Of a stretch of DNA of 64,000 bases, positions 45,906 through 54,092 are shown piece after piece; the stretch's first letter is position 1; each line of letters opens with the position of its first letter. The stretch comes from Mycobacterium sp. ACS4054 (GTDB lineage: Bacteria > Actinomycetota > Actinomycetes > Mycobacteriales > Mycobacteriaceae): assembly GCF_001667275.1 (NCBI RefSeq), contig NZ_LZHV01000050.1, positions 1 through 64,000 on the forward strand. The letters are read 5' to 3'. The notes under the pieces are model-generated. The model made no database searches. It was not told the origin of the DNA and worked only from the letters and a program-made list of their open reading frames with translations. The position numbers and the translations under genes were made by a program.

Positions 45906-47624
45906 TTATTGGGTGCCCTCGGCGTACCAGGTGCGGAACTCGTCGTACTTGGGCATCTCCTCGGAATTGGCCTTCGGATCGATGCAGACGTGGACGACGG
46001 CCGCCTTGCCGCTCGCGTAGGCCCGCGCGATCGCCGGGCCGATCTCCTCCTCCTTCTCGACGTACTCGCCGTGGCAGCCGAAGCCCTCGGCCACCTTGTC
46101 GAGGCGCACATCCTTGCTCCAGTGCACGCCGGGCTGCGGCGACGGTTGCGGGAAGGTGCGCTTGTAGACGCCCACCTCGAGGCCCCACTGGTGGTCGACA
46201 CCCACCACGCACACCAGCGGAAGTTGCTGGCGCGCGGCCGTTTCCAGCTCGGCGATGTGGAAGAGGAAGGCCGAGTCGCTGGTCAGCAGCATCACCGGGC
46301 GCTTACCCCCCTCGGCGACCGAGGCGCCGATCGCGTAGGGCAAGCCGGTGCCGAGGTGGCCGAAGTTCTGGTTCCAGATGACGTCGCGCGGCTTGGCCTG
46401 CGAATAGGTCCACTGGAAGATGACGGTGGCTCCCCCGTCGCGGACCAGGATGCCGTCCTTCGGGAATGCTTTGGTCGCCTCGACGACGAAGCGCGCCGGG
46501 TGGACGGGCGTCCGGCCGGTCGGGGCGTTCTCTGCGAGCTGCGCCAGCTCCGCCGCGTCCTCGGAGATCCACCGGTCCAGATCGGCCTTGGAAGCGGCCG
46601 AAGCCTTCCGCGGGCTGTCGCGCAGCGCCTCCACCAGCTGGGGCACCACCCCCCGCAAGTCGCCGACCAGGGGCACGTCGATGGGCCGGTTGACGCCGAC
46701 GGCGACCGGATCCTGTTCGACCAGAACCCATTTGCGCGTTGCGTCGTTCTGTGCCCAGTGCCGGGTCCTGCCGTAGTGGCTCGGTTCGCCGAGCTCGGTG
46801 CCCAGCGCGACGCACAGGTCGGATGTCACCACCGCCTCGACGGCCGCCGGCGAGAAGCCGTAGGCGAAGGTGCGGTCCTCGAGGCCCTCGATGAACGAGG
46901 TGCCGCCGGAGGTCTGGATCACCGGGCACGCCATCAGATCGGCCAGCTGCCTGACCGCCGCACCGGTGCGCGAGGTGTGCACCGCGTGCCCGACCAAGAG
47001 GATCGGGCTCCGGGCGGCGCGGATCAGTTTCGCCGCCTCGGCCACCTCGCGCTCGCCGGCGGTCTGGTTGACGAGCCGGTAACGGTGCGGCGGCAGCGGA
47101 TCCGGCACGTCCAACTCTTCGAGGATGACGTGCGACGGGTACTCGATGTAGGCCGGGCCGGGCGTGCCGGACATGGCCCGGCGGAGCGCCTCGTGGACGA
47201 TCTCGTCGGTCTGGTCGGCGTATTCGATGGACGCGCTGTACTTCACGGACGCCGCGAAAAGTGGCTCCTGGCGGACGAATTGGATGCGCCCGCGCCGCAC
47301 CCGGCGCTCGGTGACGCGGGCGCGCTGGCCGCCGAGGAAGATCACCGGCGAGTTTTCCACCAGCGCGCACTGGATCGCCCCGGCCATGTTGGCCATGCCC
47401 GGCCCCAGCGTGCCGATGCACAGGCCGGGTTTGCCCGTCATCCGCGACGCCGCCTCGGCCATGAATCCCGCGCTCAGTTCGTGATGCGGTGCGACCACCG
47501 ACCACCCGCGGGCGTCGGCCTCGGCGAACATGTGCACGAAGTTCGGGTCCGGGATCCCGAACAGCGTGTTCACCCCCTCGGCCTCGAACAGGTCGAGCAC
47601 GCGCTTGTAGACGGGCACGCCCAT
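45906..47624 (-). CDS. ThDP-dependent enzyme, acetolactate synthase/2-hydroxyacyl-CoA lyase-like
   Basis: A 572-aa protein with the PYR, central and PP domains of the acetolactate-synthase superfamily. Catalytic Glu49 lies in PHHELSAGFMAE, followed by GTLGPGMANMAGA. The ThDP-Mg motif is atypical: TSDSAFLFHIAE and VVGVDHQW replace GDG and NN. The adjoining family III CoA-transferase and aldehyde dehydrogenase suggest cleavage of a 2-hydroxyacyl- or oxalyl-like CoA ester to formyl-CoA and an aldehyde; a decarboxylase acting on a 2-oxo acid is the alternative. The ATG at 47624 overlaps the transferase stop (TGATG); a GTG at 47630 is possible. Confidence 0.82.
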   Translation of the reverse strand: MGVPVYKRVLDLFEAEGVNTLFGIPDPNFVHMFAEADARGWSVVAPHHELSAGFMAEAASRMTGKPGLCIGTLGPGMANMAGAIQCALVENSPVIFLGGQRARVTERRVRRGRIQFVRQEPLFAASVKYSASIEYADQTDEIVHEALRRAMSGTPGPAYIEYPSHVILEELDVPDPLPPHRYRLVNQTAGEREVAEAAKLIRAARSPILLVGHAVHTSRTGAAVRQLADLMACPVIQTSGGTSFIEGLEDRTFAYGFSPAAVEAVVTSDLCVALGTELGEPSHYGRTRHWAQNDATRKWVLVEQDPVAVGVNRPIDVPLVGDLRGVVPQLVEALRDSPRKASAASKADLDRWISEDAAELAQLAENAPTGRTPVHPARFVVEATKAFPKDGILVRDGGATVIFQWTYSQAKPRDVIWNQNFGHLGTGLPYAIGASVAEGGKRPVMLLTSDSAFLFHIAELETAARQQLPLVCVVGVDHQWGLEVGVYKRTFPQPSPQPGVHWSKDVRLDKVAEGFGCHGEYVEKEEEIGPAIARAYASGKAAVVHVCIDPKANSEEMPKYDEFRTWYAEGTQ

Positions 47625-48841
47625 CAGCACAGTTCCTTTCCCTCGCGAGCGGACGCAAAATCACCTTTTGGCACGGCGTTTCGTGCGATTTTGTGTCTGC
47701 TCGCGCCGATTTCGGCGAGCACTTCTTCGGTGTGGGCGCCGAGCTCCGGCGCCGGCCCCGCGACGCGGCCCGGCGTCTGGGAGAACCAGGTGGGTACGCC
47801 GGGGAAGCGCACCGGCCCGTGCGGGGTGTCCACCGTCTCGAACATGCCGACCGCGTTGAGGTGCGGATCGTCGAACAGCGCGCCGGGCGTGTTCAGCGGC
47901 GCGGCCGGTATCTCCAATTCGCGCAGGAGCGCTAACCACTCCTCGGTGGACCGTTCTTTCATCGTCTCGGCCACCAGTCCGTACACGGTGTCGATCTCGC
48001 GGGCGCGCTGTTCCAGCGTCGAGTACTGCTCGCTGGCCCACGGTGGCCGCACGGCCTTCATGAAGGCGTCCCAGTGTTTGTCGTTGTAGATCAACGCGGC
48101 CAGGTAGCCGTCGCTGGTGCGGTACGGGCGGCGGTTGGGCGCCACGGTGCGCGGATACACCGCGGGCCCAAGCGGCGGGTCGAACAGGGCGCCGTTGGCA
48201 TGTTCGACGAGCATGAAGGAGGCCATGGTTTCGAACATGGCGACCTCGACCTCTTGTCCCTGTCCGGTGCGCTCGCGGTGAAACAGCGCCATCATCGTCG
48301 CGTACAGCGCCGTCAGCCCGGCGATCTTGTCGGCCATGATGGTGCCGACGTAGTCGGCCTGGCCGGTCAACTGCTGCTGCACCGCGGGCAGGCCGCACTC
48401 GGCCTGGATCGTGTCGTCGTACGCGGGGCGGTCGCGATCGGGTCCGCGCCGGGAGTACCCGTAGCAATTGGTGTAGATGATCGCGGGATTGAGCGCGGCG
48501 ACGTCGTCGTAGCCGAAGCCGAGCTTGCCGATCGCCTTGGCGCGCATCGAGTGGATGAACACGTCGGCGGTCTCGACGAGACCGCGCAACGCGCGCGTTC
48601 CGGCGTCGGTCCGCAGGTCCAGCACGACGCTGCGCTTGCCGCGGTTGACGTTGACGAACACCCCGCTCATGCCCGGGGCCGGGCCGACGGAGATGTAGCG
48701 GGTGTTATCCCCCTGCGGGGGTTCGACTTTGATCACGTCCGCGCCCAGGTCGGCCATGATCTGCGTGCAGTACGGTCCCATCACCATTGCGGTGAGGTCG
48801 ATCACGCGCACCCCGGCCAACGGGCCCGCCGGGCTACCCAC
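47624..48841 (-). CDS. Family III (CaiB/formyl-CoA transferase-type) CoA-transferase
   Basis: A 405-aa CoA-transferase of the interlocked-dimer family III. ADLGADVIKVEPPQGD is the N-terminal CoA-binding region, and the aspartate that forms the acyl anhydride is Asp142 in PAYDDTIQAECGL. GTIMADKIAGLTALYATMMA is characteristic. It moves CoA between carboxylic acids, for instance recycling CoA from formyl-CoA. GTG at 48841 overlaps the upstream SDR by 8 nt; stop overlaps the ThDP gene. Confidence 0.87.
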   Translation of the reverse strand: MGSPAGPLAGVRVIDLTAMVMGPYCTQIMADLGADVIKVEPPQGDNTRYISVGPAPGMSGVFVNVNRGKRSVVLDLRTDAGTRALRGLVETADVFIHSMRAKAIGKLGFGYDDVAALNPAIIYTNCYGYSRRGPDRDRPAYDDTIQAECGLPAVQQQLTGQADYVGTIMADKIAGLTALYATMMALFHRERTGQGQEVEVAMFETMASFMLVEHANGALFDPPLGPAVYPRTVAPNRRPYRTSDGYLAALIYNDKHWDAFMKAVRPPWASEQYSTLEQRAREIDTVYGLVAETMKERSTEEWLALLRELEIPAAPLNTPGALFDDPHLNAVGMFETVDTPHGPVRFPGVPTWFSQTPGRVAGPAPELGAHTEEVLAEIGASRHKIARNAVPKGDFASAREGKELC

Positions 48842-49784
48842 GCAGCGCCCCTTGATCCGTTGAGCGGCAAGCCAGCTCGAAGCTGTAGCGGATGTGCCGG
48901 TCGTGTCCGTCCGGGACGACGGGGAAGATCAGTGGCGCGTCGGCGTATCGGATCGCATCCAGATGGCTGCCGACATCCTCGATCGTCCACGCCGGCCGGC
49001 AGACCCCGGGGGTCTCCGCGACGACCGCCCGCGCGACGCGGCCCGCCAGCGCGATGAACACCTCACCGGTCACCGAGCAGGATTGGTGCGCGAGCCAACC
49101 CACCACGGGCGCAACCAGTTCCGGGCCCATCGGGGGGTAGGACGAGGTGTCGATGCCATCCGCCATGCGCGTCACCGCGGCCGGCACGATCACGTTGCAC
49201 CGCACCCCCTCGGCGGCGCCTTCGAGCGCCGCGACGTTGGACAGACCGATCACGCCGGCCTTGGCGGCCGCGTAGTTGGCCACGTCGTGGTTTCCGTACA
49301 GGCCGCCGATCGACGACGTCAGCACGATGCGGCCGTAGCCCGCCGCGCACATGACCGGAAACGCCGGCCGGACCACGTTGAAGGCGCCGCGCAGATGCAC
49401 GTCGAGCACCGCGTCGAAGTCCTCGTAGGTCATCTGCTTCAGCGAGCCGCGCCGGACATTACCGGCGTTGTGGATCAGGATGTCGATGCGGCCGTAGCGC
49501 TCGAGCGCGGTCGCGATGACGGCCTCGCCCCCTTCGCGGGTCGCCACCGACGCCGTTGATGCGACGGCCTGACCGCCGGCCCCGGTGATCTCCTCGACCA
49601 CCCGCTCCGCCGGGCCCGCGTCCACCCCCTCGCCGTCGACCCGGCCGCCGATGTCGTTGACGACCACCCTGGCCCCGCGGGAGGCGAGGAGGTGGGCGTA
49701 CGCACGGCCCAGCCCACGCCCGGCGCCGGTCACCACGGCGACGCGGTCGTCGAATCGCAGCTGTGCTGAGAGTGATTCGCTCAC
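48834..49784 (-). CDS. Short-chain dehydrogenase (HSD17B4-like)
   Basis: A 316-aa SDR. The nucleotide site is VVTGAGRGLGRAYAHLLASR, with IHNAGNVRRG, and the active site TSSIGGLYGNHDVANYAAAK. The N-terminal part resembles the hydroxyacyl-CoA dehydrogenase domain of multifunctional enzyme type 2, with an extra C-terminal 60 residues of unclear role. It probably oxidises a hydroxyl group in the pathway. GTG at 49784 overlaps the monooxygenase stop by 4 nt (GTGA). Confidence 0.84.
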   Translation of the reverse strand: MSESLSAQLRFDDRVAVVTGAGRGLGRAYAHLLASRGARVVVNDIGGRVDGEGVDAGPAERVVEEITGAGGQAVASTASVATREGGEAVIATALERYGRIDILIHNAGNVRRGSLKQMTYEDFDAVLDVHLRGAFNVVRPAFPVMCAAGYGRIVLTSSIGGLYGNHDVANYAAAKAGVIGLSNVAALEGAAEGVRCNVIVPAAVTRMADGIDTSSYPPMGPELVAPVVGWLAHQSCSVTGEVFIALAGRVARAVVAETPGVCRPAWTIEDVGSHLDAIRYADAPLIFPVVPDGHDRHIRYSFELACRSTDQGALRG

Positions 49785-51628
49785 GCGCCGAGCACCAACC
49801 CTCCCAACTCGCCCTTGTCGCGCCACGCCCGCAGCAAGTCCTCGAAGGCGTAGAACCCGGGGCCGTAGGGTTCGCCCAGGTGCGACCGGAGGCCCTCGCC
49901 CCCGCCGCCCCCCTCGTTGTTGTAGTAGCCCGGCGTGCACTGGGCGTCGAACGCCGAGTTGTCGATCGCGGTTTCCCGGATCGTCTCGCACCACTGGGCC
50001 TGCGCCGCCTCAGTGGGCTCAACCGTGGTCGCGCCCCGTTTCAGCGCCTCGGCGATGATGTAGGCGATGTGTTCGCCCTGCAGCTCGTAGTTGGCGGCGA
50101 TGTTGGCCGAGATGCCGACCTGGGTGAAACCGGTGTAGAACTGGTTCGGGAAGCCCCGGCTGGTCATGCCGTGCAGCGTCTTGTATCCGTCGTGCCAGTA
50201 GTCGAACAGCGACAGCCCGTCGCGTCCCTCGATGGTCTCGATCGAATAGCGGCGGCTGATCTCGGTGGTGATTTCGAAGCCGCTGGCATAGATGATGCAG
50301 TCGACCTCGTACTCGACACCGTTTGCCACCAAACCCTTTTCGGTGATGCGCTGCACGCCTTTGGAATCCGAGACGTCGACGAGGGTGACATTGGGCCGGT
50401 TGAACATCGGCAGGTACTCGTCATTGGAAAGCGGCCGCTTGCACAGGAATCGGTAGTAGGGCTTGAGCGCCTCGGCGGTCTGCGGCTCCTCGACGATAGC
50501 CGCGATACGGCGGCGGAGCCGCTCCATGAGCTTGTAGTCCTCCTCCTCCCTTATCGCCATGAATTGCTCGGGAGTCATCGACGCGGGGTCGTCCAGGGCG
50601 AGCACCCGGGCGGCGGTGTTGCGCCCCAGCTCGGTCCAGAAGTCGCAGACCAGATCCGGCTGACCCAGCGCCATGCCCTCGAACGTCCAGGAGTGGAAGT
50701 TACGCTGCCGCTCCCGCTGCCAGCCGGGCCGCAGCGTCTTGACCCACTCCGGGTCGGTGGGCGCGTTGTTGCGCTCGTCGACCGTCGACGGTGTCCGCTG
50801 AAAGACGTAGAGGCGCTGGGCGTCCCGGGCCAGGAACGGCGCGATCTGGATCGCGGTGGCGCCGGTGCCGATGACGGCGACCTTCTTGTCGGCGAGCTTG
50901 TGCAGGTTGCCGGTCGTGTCGCCGCCGGTGTAGTCGTAGTCCCACCGCGACGAGTGGAACGCGTGGCCTTTGAAGTTCTTGATTCCGGGGATGCCGGGCA
51001 ACTTCGGCCGGTGGAAGGGGCCCGAGGCCAGCACCACGAACCGGGCGCGGATGTCGTCGTCGCGGTTGGTGCTGATCTTCCAGCGGTTGGTCGTTTCGTC
51101 CCAGCGCAGGTCGCGCACCTGGGTGGAGAAGATCGCCGAATCGTAGAGGCCGAAATGCTTGCCGATGTTGCGGCAGTGCTGGTAGATCTCGGCGCCGTCG
51201 GCGAACTTCTTCGACGGCATGAAATCGAGCTCTTCGAGAAGTGGGATGTAGCAGTAGGATTCATTGTCGCATTGGATGCCGGGATAGCGATTCCAGTACC
51301 AGACGCCGCCGAAGTCACCGCCGAGTTCGATGATCCGCACGTCGTCGACGCCCGCCTTCTTCAGGTGCGCCGCCGACAGCAGGCCGGCGAAGCCACCGCC
51401 GAGTACCGCGACGTCGATATCCTCCGCTATCGGCTCACGCGGTGTGGCGGGCGTGTACGGATCGACCTCGTAGTAGCCCGCGAAGTCGTCCTCCAATTCG
51501 ATGTACTGCTTGGAACCCTCTTTGCGGAGCCGCTTTTCGCGCTCCAGCCGGTATTTTTCTCGCAGCGCATCGATGTCGATGTCGTCGGGTGTCTGCGTCG
51601 GACCGCAATCGTCTCGGTACACGGTCAT
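49781..51628 (-). CDS. Baeyer-Villiger-type flavin monooxygenase
   Basis: A 615-aa class B flavoprotein monooxygenase. The FAD fold begins at VAVLGGGFAGLLSAAHLKK, the NADPH fold at VAVIGTGATAIQIAPFLAR, and between them lies the Baeyer-Villiger fingerprint FKGHAFHSSRWDY. A 65-residue N-terminal extension is as in phenylacetone/steroid/cyclopentadecanone monooxygenases. Such enzymes insert oxygen next to a ketone to form an ester or lactone. ATG at 51628 overlaps the Rieske gene stop (ATGA). Confidence 0.88.
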   Translation of the reverse strand: MTVYRDDCGPTQTPDDIDIDALREKYRLEREKRLRKEGSKQYIELEDDFAGYYEVDPYTPATPREPIAEDIDVAVLGGGFAGLLSAAHLKKAGVDDVRIIELGGDFGGVWYWNRYPGIQCDNESYCYIPLLEELDFMPSKKFADGAEIYQHCRNIGKHFGLYDSAIFSTQVRDLRWDETTNRWKISTNRDDDIRARFVVLASGPFHRPKLPGIPGIKNFKGHAFHSSRWDYDYTGGDTTGNLHKLADKKVAVIGTGATAIQIAPFLARDAQRLYVFQRTPSTVDERNNAPTDPEWVKTLRPGWQRERQRNFHSWTFEGMALGQPDLVCDFWTELGRNTAARVLALDDPASMTPEQFMAIREEEDYKLMERLRRRIAAIVEEPQTAEALKPYYRFLCKRPLSNDEYLPMFNRPNVTLVDVSDSKGVQRITEKGLVANGVEYEVDCIIYASGFEITTEISRRYSIETIEGRDGLSLFDYWHDGYKTLHGMTSRGFPNQFYTGFTQVGISANIAANYELQGEHIAYIIAEALKRGATTVEPTEAAQAQWCETIRETAIDNSAFDAQCTPGYYNNEGGGGGEGLRSHLGEPYGPGFYAFEDLLRAWRDKGELGGLVLGA

Positions 51629-53025
51629 GCCAGTGGGCGCTCCTCACCTGAAAGCTCCTGCGGTTCGCCGGTGCCCATGTACTTCGCCAGTTGGTAGTGC
51701 AGGTTGACGGTGCTGCGTTCGCGGTACGGGTTCGGTTTGGTGCCGCCGAAGCCGAGCGACTTCATGCCCCGCTGCACGGCGGCCATGTTGGAGAAGTCCT
51801 GGGGCAGAACGGACCGCCAGCTAGGGTCGCCGACGGGCGTGTACTCCCACTGTGTCTGCGGCTCTTCGCCTTTCGGGAACAGCTCGAACACCGAGACCTC
51901 AAAAATGCATTTGTCGGGGTTATAGCTGGGATGCGGGCGAGCGCCGTAGCACAGCGCGCTGGTCAGACCCTGCCCGATCTGGAAGTTCGGGAAGATCTGC
52001 CACGCGGTGCCGGCCTGCCCGAGGATGTCCGGCGGGATCGTCGGCCAGATCACCCCGCGGGCCTCGTCGTCGCGGCGGGCCGAGGCCAGCCAGTGCTCGA
52101 GCACCTTGTCGGCCGGTGTGCCTTCGGGCAATTCGTCGACCAGCCGCTTGGCCGCACTCACCAGGGTCTGGGTGGTGGTGGCGTTGGTCTCCTCCATCGT
52201 GTACACCTGCATCTCGGCGGTCGACACGCGCGGATCGGCGCCGGTGCCGAGGCGGATCTTGGACTTGGTGGCCTCCATGTCCGCCGGTGCGTCGTAGCCG
52301 ATATTGCTATGCCGCCCTTGTGCTTTGGCCCACCCCTTGAATTCGCCGAACTTATTGAACTCGGGGTGGGTGGTGTAGACGTGGTAGGTCTCGTTGAAGG
52401 CCTCCAGCGCCACTTTCCAGTTGCAGTCGAACGACAGCCACTTGCGCCATTTGTAGCGCATGTTTTCCAGGCCGAACGGGTCGAGGATCTTGGCGGCGGG
52501 AAACAGGTAGTCGGCCAGCGGTTCACAGTCGGGGTCCATGTTGATCCACAACCAGCCGCCCCAGGTGTCGACCCGGACCGGTCGAAGGTGCGTGTTTCCG
52601 GGCGTAAGCGCGCCCTGCCAGTCCTGTTGTTCGCGAATGTGAGTGCACGCACCGTCCAGCCCGTAGGTCCAGCCGTGGAAGCCGCACACGAACGACTTCC
52701 GCGCTCTGCCGCAGGCGTTCTTGGCGCCCTCGGGGGTGTCGATCAGCCGGCGGCCCCGGTGCATGCAGACGTTGTGGTGGGCACGAAATTCTCGTTCGCC
52801 GGTGCGCACCACGATGATCGAGTCGTCGAGAATGTCGTAGGTCAGGTAGCTGCCCACCTCGGGCAGCTCCTCGACGCGGCCGACCTGTTGCCAGACCCTG
52901 CGCCAGAGCTTGTCCCGTTCGGCGCGCGCGTAGTCCTGGCAGATGTACGCCTCGACGCCGACGGTCATCGGCCTCGACAGTTCCTCGGCCGCTGCGGAAT
53001 TCGCGCCGTTGGCGGGTTCGGTCAT
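51625..53025 (-). CDS. Rieske non-haem iron oxygenase, alpha subunit
   Basis: A 466-aa ring-hydroxylating-type oxygenase. The Rieske cluster ligands are CMH and CGFH; they are 24 residues apart, longer than the usual 16-17, with an extra Cys in the insert. The mononuclear iron site is EAFNETYHVYTTHPEF in the C-terminal domain. No beta subunit, ferredoxin or reductase is encoded nearby, so electrons must come from elsewhere. It probably starts the pathway by hydroxylation or demethylation. ATG at 53025 overlaps the SDR stop. Confidence 0.88.
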   Translation of the reverse strand: MTEPANGANSAAAEELSRPMTVGVEAYICQDYARAERDKLWRRVWQQVGRVEELPEVGSYLTYDILDDSIIVVRTGEREFRAHHNVCMHRGRRLIDTPEGAKNACGRARKSFVCGFHGWTYGLDGACTHIREQQDWQGALTPGNTHLRPVRVDTWGGWLWINMDPDCEPLADYLFPAAKILDPFGLENMRYKWRKWLSFDCNWKVALEAFNETYHVYTTHPEFNKFGEFKGWAKAQGRHSNIGYDAPADMEATKSKIRLGTGADPRVSTAEMQVYTMEETNATTTQTLVSAAKRLVDELPEGTPADKVLEHWLASARRDDEARGVIWPTIPPDILGQAGTAWQIFPNFQIGQGLTSALCYGARPHPSYNPDKCIFEVSVFELFPKGEEPQTQWEYTPVGDPSWRSVLPQDFSNMAAVQRGMKSLGFGGTKPNPYRERSTVNLHYQLAKYMGTGEPQELSGEERPLA

Positions 53026-53879
53026 CACATCCTCCTGATCGCCGCGCGGAAGGACTCGTCGTGCAAGAACAGCGACGTGTTGTCGGCGCCGAGATGGCTC
53101 CACTTGAGGCCCAGCCCGCCGTCGACGAGCAGCGTCTGGCCGGTGATGTAGCTCGACATCTGGGAGAGCAGGAAGAGGATCGCGCCGGCCTGTTCCTCGG
53201 GTCGCCCGCGCCGACCCATCGCGATCGCCCGCCGGTCCCGCTCTGGGTCCTCGTCGACGTACGTGCGCGACGCCGCGGTCTGGGTGACGCCGGGCGCCAC
53301 GGCGTTCACCCGGATTCCCGCCGCCGCCAGTTCGAGGGCCATCGTGCGGGTCATCGCCGCGATCGCGGCCTTGGCGGTGCCGTAGGCGATGTGAAACGGC
53401 GCGGTGTTCATGCCGCTGATCGAGGAGACCGACACGATCGAGCCCGGCAGCCCGTGCGCGACGAGTTCCTTCGCCACGGCCTGGCTCATGAAGAACGCGG
53501 TTTCGAGATTGTCCGCGAAGATCGTGCGCCAGTCGCCGCGCGTCACCCGGGTCGAGGGCATCCACGTCGACGGCTCGGCGCCGCCGGCGACATTGACCAA
53601 CCCGTACAGGGTGCCGTCGGCGCGGCGGGCCTGATCGATCACGGTGGCGATGCCGTCGTCGGTCGACGCGGCGGCCGCGACCGGCACCACGGCCAGCCCC
53701 TGTTGCGCGAGCGGGGCGACGTGCTCGTCGAGGTTTTCCTTCGACCGGCTCACCGCGATCACGGTGGCCCCGGCCCGGGCGGTCATGGCGGTGACGGCCG
53801 TGCCGATGCCGCCCCCGCCGGCGCCGGAGACCACCACGATGCGGCCGTCGAGCCCCAGACCGCGCCCGTGATCGTCCAT
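53025..53879 (-). CDS. Short-chain dehydrogenase, first gene of the minus operon
   Basis: A 284-aa SDR. The cofactor site VVVSGAGGGGIGTAVTAM has an extra glycine; VNVAGG replaces NNAG; the active site is SVSSISGMNTAPFHIAYGTAK. ITGQTLLVDGGLGLKWSH is the usual C-terminal segment. The ATG at 53879 is preferred over one at 53972, which would run across the operator. Its promoter (TTCTCC, 16 nt, TATTTT) overlaps the 16-bp palindrome, so it and the six genes behind it should be under the GntR repressor. Confidence 0.84.
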   Translation of the reverse strand: MDDHGRGLGLDGRIVVVSGAGGGGIGTAVTAMTARAGATVIAVSRSKENLDEHVAPLAQQGLAVVPVAAAASTDDGIATVIDQARRADGTLYGLVNVAGGAEPSTWMPSTRVTRGDWRTIFADNLETAFFMSQAVAKELVAHGLPGSIVSVSSISGMNTAPFHIAYGTAKAAIAAMTRTMALELAAAGIRVNAVAPGVTQTAASRTYVDEDPERDRRAIAMGRRGRPEEQAGAILFLLSQMSSYITGQTLLVDGGLGLKWSHLGADNTSLFLHDESFRAAIRRM

Positions 53880-53929
53880 GACCTGCTTTCGCCTCCCGCC
53901 AAGCGTGCGGAGCGGGTTTCCCGTGCACT

Positions 53930-53945
53930 TTTTGTCCGGACAAAA
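53930..53945. promoter_or_regulatory. Perfect 16-bp palindrome, GntR operator candidate
   Basis: TTTTGTCCGGACAAAA is perfectly symmetrical and lies over the -10 (TATTTT) of the minus-strand operon in the 213-bp divergent region 53880-54092. The GntR gene is second in the plus-strand operon. Confidence 0.75.
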
Positions 53946-54027
53946 TATGGCATTCTGCCCGATGGAGAACACTATTCCGATCGGCGGACTTCGCTGTCAA
54001 GGCCGGGCCGGGGCCGTTCCGCGGCTA

Positions 54028-54056
54028 TTGTCTGGACTAGGCGGAGTTGATAACGT
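54028..54056 (+). promoter_or_regulatory. Plus-strand promoter with second operator-like site
   Basis: TTGTCT (54028-54033), a 17-nt spacer and TAACGT (54051-54056) form a promoter for the propeller-GntR operon. The -35 lies in TTGTCTGGACTA (54028-54039), a degenerate copy of the palindrome at 53930, suggesting autoregulation. Confidence 0.5.
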
Positions 54057-54092
54057 CCAGCCCAGACGGCGGACGGAAGGACCTCGGCGAGC

